DNA from: Erwinia sorbitola
GTDB taxonomy: Bacteria; Pseudomonadota; Gammaproteobacteria; Enterobacterales; Enterobacteriaceae
Length of the DNA stretch: 64,000 nt
Direction of reading: 5' to 3'
Assembly (NCBI RefSeq): GCF_009738185.1
Contig: NZ_CP046509.1
Coordinates: 1,429,501-1,493,500, forward strand
This document shows, in pieces, positions 47,442 through 54,932 of this stretch; position 1 is the first letter of the stretch; every line of letters begins with the position of its first letter. The position numbers and the translations under genes were made by a program. Below the pieces are notes generated by a model, which saw nothing but the letters and a program-made list of their open reading frames with translations, made no database searches and was not told the DNA's origin.

Positions 47442-49592
47442 ATGACTAAACAAACCGCAACCACGGAAAACTGGATCGATGCCATGCTGCGCGTGGCGGC
47501 CCGTTTCGGTAAACCGGCGGATGGAAAAACACTGCGGCAGCAGATGCGTTGGTTTGAGCACCTTACACCGTCGCAGCAGCTGGAGCGACTGGCAGGGCTG
47601 CTTGGACTGCACCTCACCATGACGGCGCGAGACAAAATCCGCTGGCGACAGGAAGTGACGCCCGTTGTGCTGATTATGGAGAATGGCAGCGTAGTGGTGA
47701 TTGAGGCCATCGACGGTGAAGGCAACGCCCGCTACTGGCTCAATGACGGCGGTGACGTGGTGCGTGAAACTGAACTGGCGCTGCTGCTGGCGCAAAGCCA
47801 GCAGGAGGTCGGTATTATCGGCGTGGCGGCACGTGGCCGCGATGCGCGTATCGATGAGTTCGTTCAGCCCTATAAAAAACACTGGTTCTGGCAGAACTTC
47901 CAGGGAATGGGGCGCAAAATTGGCGAGATCTCCCTGGCGTCGATAGTCGGTAACGTGCTGGCGCTGGCGGGTATTCTGTTCTCAATGCAGATCTACGACC
48001 GGGTGATCCCGGCGCAGTCAGAAGCCACGCTGTGGGTGCTGTTTGGCGGCGTGCTGATTGCCGCAGTGGTTGAGTATCTGATCCGCCTGATGCGTACCCA
48101 GGTGTCAGACCTGATGGGGAAACGCATCGACCTGAAAGTGTCATCGATGCTGTTTGCCCGTGCGATGAATATTCGCAACGAGGCGCGCCCCAAATCTACC
48201 GGCTCGTTTATCTCCCAGCTGCGTGAAATCGATCAGGTGCGTGAACTGCTTACCTCAACCACTGTGGGGGCGGCGGCGGATATGCCGTTTGTCATTCTGT
48301 TCCTGTTTATCATGGCATTTATTGGCGGCCCGCTGGTGATCGTACCGCTGCTGGCGATCCCGCTGATCGTGATCCCGGGCCTGCTGATCCAGATCCCGAT
48401 GGCGAAACTGGCTAAAGAGGGGCTGCGCGAAGGGGCGCTGCGTAATGCCATCCTGGTGGAGACCATCGAGGGTATCGAAGATATCAAATCACTACAGGCC
48501 GAGCCCTATTTCCAGCGCCAGTGGGAGCAGACGCACGAAGTGAGCGCGGCGATTGGTATGCAGCAGCGCCTGTGGGGGGCACGGCTGACCGGCTGGGCCT
48601 CCAGCGTCCAGCAGCTTACCTACGCCAGTATGCTGGTATTCGGGGTTTATCTGGTGCTCGACGGGCAGATTACCACCGGTACGCTGGTGGCCAGCAGTAT
48701 GCTCTCTTCGCGCACCATTGCGCCGCTGATGCAGCTGACGATGGTGTTCTCGCGCTGGCAGCACGCCAAAAGCGCTATGAACGGGCTGGATGAGCTACTG
48801 AAAAAACCGCTCGACCAGCCGGAAGAGGGGGAAATGGCTCACTGCCCGACCCTCACCGGGCATTACGATCTGCGCGGCGTACAGTACAGCTACGATGAGG
48901 AGAACGTGAAAAACGTCATCACCATTAATCAGCTGCAAATCAAGCCCGGCGAGCGCATCGCCATCCTTGGGCGCGTGGGGGCCGGGAAGTCAACGCTGCT
49001 AAAACTGCTGGCCGGACAGGCGATGGCCACGCAGGGGAAAGTGATTGTTGACGGTGTCGATCTGCGGCGTATCGACCCGGTGGATCTGCGGCGTCAGCTC
49101 GGATGGCTGTCACAGGATTCACGCCTGTTCTTCGGCACGCTGCGCCAGAACCTGATGCTGGGCAACCCCCACGCCAGCGAGCAGGATATGCTGCAGGCGC
49201 TACGCGTCAGCGGGGCTCTCAGCCTGGTACAGCAGGATGCCGCCAGCCTCGATCGAATTATTAACGAAGGCGGACGCGGGCTATCCGGCGGGCAGCGTCA
49301 GATGGTGATGCTCAGTCGTATGATCCTGCGTCAGCCGCAGGTGGTGCTGATGGATGAACCCACCGCATCGATGGATGAACAGCTGGAAGAGCATGTGATT
49401 CGTCAGATGCAGGGCTGGCTGAGCGGGCGCACGCTGGTACTGGTGACCCACCGTCCGGCGCTACTCAAAATGGTTGATCGTATTATTGTGATGGATAACG
49501 GCCGCATTATTGCTGATGGCCCGAAAGATGAGATTCTGAAACGTGCCGCCGCGCAAACGGCAGCTGCCGGTCAAAAAGGAGACGCTGCATGA
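47442..49592 (+). CDS. Type I secretion ABC transporter (LapB/BapC type)
   Basis: Inner-membrane ABC exporter of 716 residues that powers adhesin export. The N-terminal ~130 residues form a C39-peptidase-like domain without the catalytic cysteine, as in transporters of non-cleaved RTX/giant adhesins. Membrane segments lie between about 160 and 440. The ATPase has Walker A LGRVGAGKST, signature GLSGGQRQ, Walker B VVLMDEPTASMD and H-loop LVTHRP. The stop overlaps the HlyD-type gene by four bases (ATGA). Its substrates are presumably the two adhesins encoded immediately upstream. Confidence 0.94.
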   Translation: MTKQTATTENWIDAMLRVAARFGKPADGKTLRQQMRWFEHLTPSQQLERLAGLLGLHLTMTARDKIRWRQEVTPVVLIMENGSVVVIEAIDGEGNARYWLNDGGDVVRETELALLLAQSQQEVGIIGVAARGRDARIDEFVQPYKKHWFWQNFQGMGRKIGEISLASIVGNVLALAGILFSMQIYDRVIPAQSEATLWVLFGGVLIAAVVEYLIRLMRTQVSDLMGKRIDLKVSSMLFARAMNIRNEARPKSTGSFISQLREIDQVRELLTSTTVGAAADMPFVILFLFIMAFIGGPLVIVPLLAIPLIVIPGLLIQIPMAKLAKEGLREGALRNAILVETIEGIEDIKSLQAEPYFQRQWEQTHEVSAAIGMQQRLWGARLTGWASSVQQLTYASMLVFGVYLVLDGQITTGTLVASSMLSSRTIAPLMQLTMVFSRWQHAKSAMNGLDELLKKPLDQPEEGEMAHCPTLTGHYDLRGVQYSYDEENVKNVITINQLQIKPGERIAILGRVGAGKSTLLKLLAGQAMATQGKVIVDGVDLRRIDPVDLRRQLGWLSQDSRLFFGTLRQNLMLGNPHASEQDMLQALRVSGALSLVQQDAASLDRIINEGGRGLSGGQRQMVMLSRMILRQPQVVLMDEPTASMDEQLEEHVIRQMQGWLSGRTLVLVTHRPALLKMVDRIIVMDNGRIIADGPKDEILKRAAAQTAAAGQKGDAA

Positions 49593-50758
49593 GCCTTGTA
49601 CTGATGGATCGCAGTCTGAAGCAGAATGAACGGCGCACCTCTGCCATCATCTGGGTGTGTACCATCGCGCTGGTGCTGTTTCTTGTCTGGGCACATTTCG
49701 CCATTCTTGATGAGGTTACCGTCGGTACCGGCAAGGTCACTCCGCTCAGTCGTGCGCAGGTGATTGAAAGCCTGGACGGCGGCATTGTCGACCAGCTCAA
49801 CGTGCATGAAGGCAATATTGTTGAGAAAGGGCAGGTGCTGGCAAAACTTGATCCGACCCGCTTCCAGTCCAACTTTGGTGAAGCGGCATCGCGCGCACGC
49901 ACGCTGCGCGCATCGGCCGAGCGTTTACGGGCAGAGCTGACCGGTTCACCGTTGCAGTTCAGTGCCGAAACCCTGAAAGAGCCGGATCTGGTGGCCCGTG
50001 AAACGCAGCTGTATCAGTCACGTCGGCGTAATCTGCTGGAAACCGTCAACAACCTGGAGCAGTCGAAAAAACTGGTGCAGGATGAGCTGCGTATGACCCA
50101 GCCACTGGTAGCGAAAGGTGCCGCAGGGGAGGTGGAAGTGATCCGCCTGCGCCGTCAGGTTGCCGAGCTACAGGGAAAAATCGATGAAGCGCGTAACGAT
50201 TACGCCGTCCGCGCGCGTGAAGAGCAGGTGAAGAATAACGCCGATCTGGACGCACAGTTACAGGTGATGACCGGCAAGGAGGATCAGCTCACCCGCGCCA
50301 CGATCTACTCTCCGGTTCGCGGCATTGTCAAAGATATCCAGGTCACCACCGTTGGCGGCGTACTGCAACCGGGTGGCAAGCTGATGGAGATTGTTCCGCT
50401 TGAGGATCAGCTGCTGATTGAAACGCGCATCAATCCACGGGATATCGCCTATATCCGCCCGGGGCTGCCTGCTACGGTTAAGGTTACTGCCTATGATTCA
50501 TCAATCTACGGTGATCTGCGCGGTGAAGTTGAGACAGTTTCGCCTGATACTTTGCAGGACGAGGTAAAACGCGATCAGTATTACTATCGGGTCTATGTAC
50601 GAACCGACAAAGCCGAACTGACCAACAGAGCCGGGCGAAAATTTCCTATTGTTCCGGGAATGGTCGCCAACGTTGAAATTAAAACGGGTCAGAAATCGGT
50701 GATGGATTATCTGATCAAACCGCTGAATAAAGTCAAAGAGTCGATGCGCGAACGCTAA
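49589..50758 (+). CDS. HlyD-family periplasmic adaptor of type I secretion
   Basis: Membrane fusion protein of 389 residues linking the ABC transporter to the TolC-like channel. One N-terminal membrane anchor (IIWVCTIALVLFLVWAHFAI) is followed by the split lipoyl half (VIESLDGGIVDQLNVHEGNIVEKGQVLAKLD), a long alpha-helical hairpin (about residues 95-225), and the second half (YSPVRGIVKDIQV, PGGKLMEIVPLEDQLLIE). The C-terminal barrel ends PGMVANVEIKTGQKSVMDYL, a typical HlyD ending. The start overlaps the transporter gene. No clear T-rich terminator follows on the plus strand before micF. Confidence 0.95.
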   Translation: MSLVLMDRSLKQNERRTSAIIWVCTIALVLFLVWAHFAILDEVTVGTGKVTPLSRAQVIESLDGGIVDQLNVHEGNIVEKGQVLAKLDPTRFQSNFGEAASRARTLRASAERLRAELTGSPLQFSAETLKEPDLVARETQLYQSRRRNLLETVNNLEQSKKLVQDELRMTQPLVAKGAAGEVEVIRLRRQVAELQGKIDEARNDYAVRAREEQVKNNADLDAQLQVMTGKEDQLTRATIYSPVRGIVKDIQVTTVGGVLQPGGKLMEIVPLEDQLLIETRINPRDIAYIRPGLPATVKVTAYDSSIYGDLRGEVETVSPDTLQDEVKRDQYYYRVYVRTDKAELTNRAGRKFPIVPGMVANVEIKTGQKSVMDYLIKPLNKVKESMRER

Positions 50759-50830
50759 ATTTTATACAGGAAGTATATTTTAGTTATCTGATGTGACAAT
50801 ATCCTGACTGACGTTTCTCAGAAAAAAAGC

Positions 50831-50924
50831 AAAAAAATGCCAGGCACAAGGCCTGGCAACAGTAATTAGATGGTTCAACTCATTCGGGGTGAATGAAGAT
50901 AATAATTCAATAAATGATGATAGC
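50831..50924 (-). ncRNA. micF: MicF small RNA
   Basis: Read on the minus strand, the segment starts GCTATCATCATT, the same first bases as E. coli MicF. It ends with the hairpin TGCCAGGC-CTTG-like loop-GCCTGGCA followed by seven T residues. It is about 94 nt (E. coli MicF is about 93) and lies divergent to ompC, the position it has in E. coli. A -10-like TATTAT lies just upstream on the minus strand (about 50929-50934). MicF represses ompF-type porin mRNAs by pairing through its 5' end. The middle of the RNA differs from E. coli. Confidence 0.82.
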
Positions 50925-51078
50925 GGGATAATAATACAATCTTAGCTCAGATAATTTTTATCATTCAGTGCCTAATGAACTATTTTGTCATAACTATATG
51001 TTTTAAAAGTGTAAGTTAATTATTTATCTTTATGTGCTCTATATTTATCTAATTGTGCTGCATAAAAGTTCCCCATTA

Positions 51079-51143
51079 TTTACATTAAGAAACGTGTTTA
51101 ATGCTTAATGAAACACTTTAGGAAAATCAGTATCATTTTCTTG
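51079..51143 (+). promoter_or_regulatory. ompC promoter with OmpR-type sites
   Basis: TTTACATTAAGAAACGTGTT at 51079-51098 closely resembles the E. coli C1 OmpR site upstream of ompC, and a second related half (CTTAATGAAACACTTT) follows at 51104-51119. The -10-like TATCAT at 51131-51136 and a start near 51143 (GATGGATTATT) line up with the E. coli promoter and transcript start as I recall them. OmpR-EnvZ control is therefore expected. Confidence 0.65.
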
Positions 51144-51221
51144 ATGGATTATTACTCTCTCCGGCTTAACATGACACTAAGTGCTTAATTTATACATTCA
51201 GCACGCAGTGGCAATTTATTC

Positions 51222-51319
51222 GCATCATTTCAAGCTGCAACCGTTGGCCGCGCCCGCTCTCCCCAGTCATGCCTGGGTGCACGGGGTTGTTACCTTTATG
51301 CAGCTCGAATTTTTTGGGT
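51222..51319. repeat. ERIC-like intergenic repeat inside the ompC leader
   Basis: About 100 bases bounded by inverted ends TTTCAAGCTGCA (51228-51239) and TGCAGCTCGAAT (51299-51310). Between them lies CGTTGGCCGCGCCCGCTC followed by CCCCAGTCA, closely matching the ERIC consensus core. It is shorter than a full 126-base ERIC. It sits between leader segments that are contiguous in E. coli ompC, so it would be transcribed as a long hairpin in the porin mRNA. Confidence 0.65.
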
Positions 51320-51350
51320 AATTAAGGCTTATAATCGAGAGGGTATTAAA

Positions 51351-52457
51351 ATGAAACTTCGCGTTCTTTCCCTGATGGTCCCGGCGCTGCTGGTGGCTGG
51401 TTCAGCGGGTGCAGCAGAAATCTATAATAAAGACGGCAACAAACTGGATCTGTTCGGTAAAATTGACGGCCTGCACTACTTCTCCGACGACTCCGGATCC
51501 GATGGCGATCAGTCTTATGTGCGTTTTGGCTTTAAAGGCGAAACCCAGATTTCTGACCAGCTGACCGGTTACGGTCAGTGGGAGTACCAGGCTGCGCTGA
51601 ACAACGCTGAAAACCAGGGGACAGCTAACAGCTATACCCGTGTTGGTTTCGCCGGCCTGAAATTCGGTGATGCTGGCTCATTCGATTATGGCCGTAACTA
51701 CGGCGTGGCGTACGACATTGGCGCATGGACAGACGTGCTGCCAGAGTTTGGTGGCGATACTTACGGCGCGGATAACTTTATGTTCCAGCGCGGTACCGGT
51801 ATGGCGACTTACCGTAACAACAATTTCTTTGGTCTGGTTGACGGCCTGAACTTTGCCGTACAGTACCAGGGTAAAAATGACAGCGATGCTGAAGTTGCCG
51901 GTAACCGCAGCGCAACTGCGCAGAATGGCGACGGTTACGGCCTGTCAGCGACCTACGATATCGGTGCTGGCTTAAGCGCAGGTGCGGCGATGTTCTCATC
52001 CGACCGTACTGATACTCAAAACAGCAATGCTCTGCTGGGCAACGGTGACAAAGCGCAGGCTTACACCGGCGGCCTGAAATATGATGCCAACAACATCTAC
52101 CTGGCGGCGATGTATACCAAATCGTACAACGCAACCCGCTTCGGCAGCAGCGACAACCCATCAGCTTACGGCTTTGCCGACAAAGCGGAAAACTGGGAGC
52201 TGGTTGCGCAGTATCAGTTCGACTTCGGCCTGCGTCCATCTCTGGCCTACGTGACTTCACGCGGTACCGATATTCAGAACTGGGGTACGCAGAACCTGAA
52301 ACAGTACGTTGATGTGGGCGCGACCTACTACTTCAACAAAAACATGTCGACCTACGTTGATTACCAGATCAACCTGCTGGACGATAATGACTTTACCCAG
52401 GCTGCCGGTATCAACACCGACAACGTGGTGGGTGTAGGCCTGGTTTACCAGTTCTAA
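51351..52457 (+). CDS. ompC: OmpC-type outer-membrane porin
   Basis: Trimeric general porin of 368 residues. A signal peptide MKLRVLSLMVPALLVAGSAGA precedes the mature start AEIYNKDGNKLDLFGKIDGLHYF. The L3 eyelet region LPEFGGDTYGADNFMFQRGTGMATYRN and the C-terminal Phe (GVGLVYQF) needed for BAM recognition are present. A Shine-Dalgarno GAGAGGG lies nine bases before the ATG. Upstream OmpR sites and divergent micF identify the locus as ompC. The leader is interrupted by an ERIC-like element. A hairpin terminator follows. Confidence 0.93.
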   Translation: MKLRVLSLMVPALLVAGSAGAAEIYNKDGNKLDLFGKIDGLHYFSDDSGSDGDQSYVRFGFKGETQISDQLTGYGQWEYQAALNNAENQGTANSYTRVGFAGLKFGDAGSFDYGRNYGVAYDIGAWTDVLPEFGGDTYGADNFMFQRGTGMATYRNNNFFGLVDGLNFAVQYQGKNDSDAEVAGNRSATAQNGDGYGLSATYDIGAGLSAGAAMFSSDRTDTQNSNALLGNGDKAQAYTGGLKYDANNIYLAAMYTKSYNATRFGSSDNPSAYGFADKAENWELVAQYQFDFGLRPSLAYVTSRGTDIQNWGTQNLKQYVDVGATYYFNKNMSTYVDYQINLLDDNDFTQAAGINTDNVVGVGLVYQF

Positions 52458-52464
52458 TCTCCCG

Positions 52465-52497
52465 CTGGTGCGGCCACTTCCGGCCGCGCCAGGTTTT
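52465..52497 (+). terminator. ompC terminator
   Basis: GC-rich stem CTGGTGCGGCC / GGCCGCGCCAG (one T-G bulge pair) with a six-base loop and TTTT after it, starting eight bases past the ompC stop. It overlaps the last codon of the small minus-strand gene. Confidence 0.65.
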
Positions 52498-52666
52498 AAG
52501 CAGCAATCACCACCGCTTTTTTACCTTCCGTTTCTTCCTCAGCCATTCCTTCTTCTGCTAAACATTGCATGCTGCCTTCCACCGCGGCTCCTCCAAGCGT
52601 AAACAGTGAAAAACGCAGTAAACGTCGACGGGCCTGGTTCTCTTTTACCGCTTGTTTGTTGCGCAT
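52496..52666 (-). CDS. Small hypothetical protein, 56 residues
   Basis: Not recognised. An open frame starting MRNKQAVKENQARRRLLRFS follows a good ribosome site (GGGAGAGAG). It has a basic N-terminus with a triple Arg, a short hydrophobic stretch (LFTLGGAAVEG), an acidic middle (AEEGMAEEETEG) and a hydrophobic end VVIAA. The RRRLLRFSLFTLGGAA stretch recalls a twin-arginine leader but lacks a proper cleavage region, so I do not assert export. Located between ompC and apbE, antisense to neither. Support is the ribosome site and the charged, structured composition. Confidence 0.5.
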   Translation of the reverse strand: MRNKQAVKENQARRRLLRFSLFTLGGAAVEGSMQCLAEEGMAEEETEGKKAVVIAA

Positions 52667-52861
52667 GGCTCTCTCCCGGCTCTGAATAGTCAGGTAATCA
52701 AGCAGAAAGCGTGCCAGGTAGGCCAGGTAGAATGAAAACGGATTGATAAGCGGTTAAGGGGAGTTGTGATAGCGTCTGCGGGGTATCTGCTGCGTGTTCT
52801 GCACCATAGCAGTGCCTGGGATGCTCCCCCCCGGCGAGGCCGGGGAGAATTTTACCACCCG

Positions 52862-52972
52862 CTAGCGATGGCGGGGACGGTGCAGCTGGCGGGTATGCGT
52901 CAGCTTGTAATGCTTAAAGCCTGCAAAGATAATCAGGCCGATTGAAACCATGAGAAGCGCGTAATAGATCAT
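52862..52972 (-). CDS. Small single-pass membrane protein, 36 residues
   Basis: Not recognised by name. The ATG at 52972 follows AAAGGAGAG at ideal spacing. The peptide begins MIYYALLMVSIGLIIFAGF, one clear membrane helix, and continues with a basic tail rich in His and Arg (KHYKLTHTRQLHRPRHR). This plan (helix plus short basic cytoplasmic tail) is typical of enterobacterial small membrane proteins. A GC-rich hairpin (about 52824-52846) follows the stop. It diverges from apbE. Too short for routine gene callers. Confidence 0.6.
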   Translation of the reverse strand: MIYYALLMVSIGLIIFAGFKHYKLTHTRQLHRPRHR

Positions 52973-53128
52973 TATGGCTCTCCTTTAATAGTGAATGATG
53001 AGCACGAAAGTGCCCTGTACAGCTACCATCCTGGTGACCTGAGACGGTAAGATCAAGGGACCGAATCCGAGTTTTACCTGCGGCAAAGCCCGCTTCGGGC
53101 CAGTTTATAATCAAGAATACAGGCTGAT

Positions 53129-54178
53129 ATGAAGAGTAAATGGCGGTTATTTTTAGGTTTTATGGTGGTTTGCTTGTTGGCAGCCTGTGACGATCCTAAG
53201 CCCTCAGCGGGATCTGAAGGGATGGTGCTTGAAGGTAGAACAATGGGAACATTCTGGAGGGTAAGTCTGGCAGGTGTGGCACCTGAACGCCGTGAAATGC
53301 TGCAAAAAGCGATACAGCAGCAGCTGGACAACGATGACCACGAGCTGTCTACCTGGAAAAGTGATTCGGTTTTGTCCCGTTTTAACCAGTATCGCGGCAG
53401 CGCGCCGCAGCCGGTTAGTAACAATATGGCGGATATCATTACGCTGTCGCTGCGCATCGGCCAGCAGACGGGCGGGGCGATGGATATTACCCTCGGGCCG
53501 CTGGTTAATCTTTGGGGTTTCGGGCCGGATAAGCAGCCGGTGAAAACCCCCACCCAGCAGCAAATTGACGCTGCGCGTGCGCTGACCGGCCTGAGCCATT
53601 TGCAGGTGATTAACCGTGCCGGGCAGTCGTGGCTGCAAAAAGATCTGCCGGAACTCTATGTTGACCTCTCAACCGTTGGTGAAGGCTTTGCCACCGACCA
53701 TCTGGCGCGCCTGATGGAGCAGCAGGGGATTAACCACTATCTGGTTTCGGTGGGCGGCGCGGTGCTGACCCGTGGCAAAAATGCGCAGGGCAACCCCTGG
53801 CAGGTGGCGATCCAGAAACCCACCGACCAGGAAAATGCGGTTCAGGCAATTGTTGACCTTCAGGGGCACGGCATCAGTACCTCGGGCAGCTATCGCAACT
53901 ATTATGAACTGGAGGGGAAGCGCATCTCTCATGTGATTGACCCGGTAACCGGGCGCCCGATCCAGCATAAGCTGGTTTCCGCCACGGTGATCGCCACCAC
54001 CGCGCTGGAAGCTGACGGCTGGGATACCGGGCTGATGGTGCTGGGGACTGAAAAAGCCAGGGAGCTGGCGCTGCGTGATAAGCTTGCGGTATACCTTATT
54101 TTCAAAGAGGGTGACCATTTCGCCAGCTGGATGTCGCCGCAGTTTGCGGCCTTTATTCAGCCTTCATCTACCCACTGA
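53129..54178 (+). CDS. apbE: ApbE, FMN transferase lipoprotein
   Basis: Flavin transferase that attaches FMN to target proteins (for example Na+-translocating NADH:quinone reductase and RnfG-type subunits) on the periplasmic side. It has 349 residues. The signal peptide ends in a lipobox LLAAC with Cys20, so it is a lipoprotein. Family blocks are GRTMGTFWRV, GGAMDITLGPLVNLWGFGPD, DLSTVGEGFATDHLARL, LVSVGGAVLTRG, SYRNYYE, and SHVIDPVTGRPI with the Mg-binding region. It is close to E. coli ApbE and holds the same place next to ompC. alkB follows after 17 bases. Confidence 0.95.
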   Translation: MKSKWRLFLGFMVVCLLAACDDPKPSAGSEGMVLEGRTMGTFWRVSLAGVAPERREMLQKAIQQQLDNDDHELSTWKSDSVLSRFNQYRGSAPQPVSNNMADIITLSLRIGQQTGGAMDITLGPLVNLWGFGPDKQPVKTPTQQQIDAARALTGLSHLQVINRAGQSWLQKDLPELYVDLSTVGEGFATDHLARLMEQQGINHYLVSVGGAVLTRGKNAQGNPWQVAIQKPTDQENAVQAIVDLQGHGISTSGSYRNYYELEGKRISHVIDPVTGRPIQHKLVSATVIATTALEADGWDTGLMVLGTEKARELALRDKLAVYLIFKEGDHFASWMSPQFAAFIQPSSTH

Positions 54179-54195
54179 TAAGCGAAGGAGTTCCG

Positions 54196-54837
54196 ATGCT
54201 CGATCTGTTTGCTGAAGATGTGCCCTGGCAGGAGCCGCTAACGGAAGGGGCGGTGATCCTGCGCCGCCGTGCGCGCGATATGGCTGGGGAGCTGATGGCT
54301 CAGGTGGAGCAGATCGCCGCACAGAACCCTTTTGAACACCGCATCACGCCTGGCGGTCATCGTATGTCGGTGGCGATGACCAACTGCGGCGATCTCGGCT
54401 GGTCGACGGATTCACGTGGCTATCAGTACAGCGATCAGGATGAGGCCAGCGGCCAGCGCTGGCCTGCGATGCCTGCATCCTTCCGCAATCTGGCTACCAC
54501 CTGTGCCGCCGAAGCGGGGTTTAGCGGCTTTCATCCTGACGCCTGTTTAATTAACCGCTACGAGCCGGGGGCAAAGCTGACCCTGCATCAGGACAAAGAT
54601 GAGCGCGACCTGCGCCAGCCGATTGTTTCGGTATCGCTGGGGCTGCCTGCGGTGTTTTTATTTGGCGGTTTTGAACGCTCAGATGCCTGTCAGCGTGTTC
54701 TGCTGGAGCAGGGGGATGTGGTGGTCTGGGGCGGACCGTCGCGCCTGCGTTATCACGGTATTCTGCCGTTAAAACCCGGCATTCATCCGCTCACCGGTGC
54801 CTTTCGTTTTAACCTCACTTTTCGCCGCGCACGCTAG
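54196..54837 (+). CDS. alkB: AlkB, alpha-ketoglutarate-dependent DNA dealkylase
   Basis: Fe(II)/2-oxoglutarate dioxygenase that oxidatively removes methyl groups from 1-methyladenine and 3-methylcytosine. It has 213 residues, starting MLDLFAEDVPWQEPL. The iron ligands His and Asp are in LHQDKDE and the second His in RLRYHGI; the 2-oxoglutarate Arg is in FRFNLTFRRAR. GAAGGAG precedes the start. In E. coli alkB is the second gene of the ada-alkB operon; here ada is absent and alkB follows apbE directly, so Ada-dependent induction at this locus looks unlikely (inference). Confidence 0.96.
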   Translation: MLDLFAEDVPWQEPLTEGAVILRRRARDMAGELMAQVEQIAAQNPFEHRITPGGHRMSVAMTNCGDLGWSTDSRGYQYSDQDEASGQRWPAMPASFRNLATTCAAEAGFSGFHPDACLINRYEPGAKLTLHQDKDERDLRQPIVSVSLGLPAVFLFGGFERSDACQRVLLEQGDVVVWGGPSRLRYHGILPLKPGIHPLTGAFRFNLTFRRAR

Positions 54838-54855
54838 CCCGGCGCTTAAACGCTC

Positions 54856-54874
54856 CCCAATGAGAATTATTATT
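54856..54874. promoter_or_regulatory. Weak Fur-box-like site before yojI
   Basis: TGAGAATTATTATT matches the Fur core TGATAATCATTATC at most positions, but the outer part of the 19-base site is poor. It lies about 60 bases before the yojI start. Low confidence. Confidence 0.25.
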
Positions 54875-54932
54875 GATCTCGTCTGACTTCTCATTAAACT
54901 GCAAGCTGCTTTTTACCTGCCGGGACGTTTTC

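Noticed and set aside
51330..51335. TATAAT just before ompC
   Set aside because: A transcript from it would start inside the Shine-Dalgarno sequence. The bases align with the conserved leader of E. coli ompC, so it is leader sequence and not a promoter.
52496..52666. Tat signal peptide in the 56-residue protein
   Set aside because: The Arg-rich start and short hydrophobic run resemble one, but no consensus RR-x-F-(L/I)-K context or cleavage site is present and the protein ends soon after.
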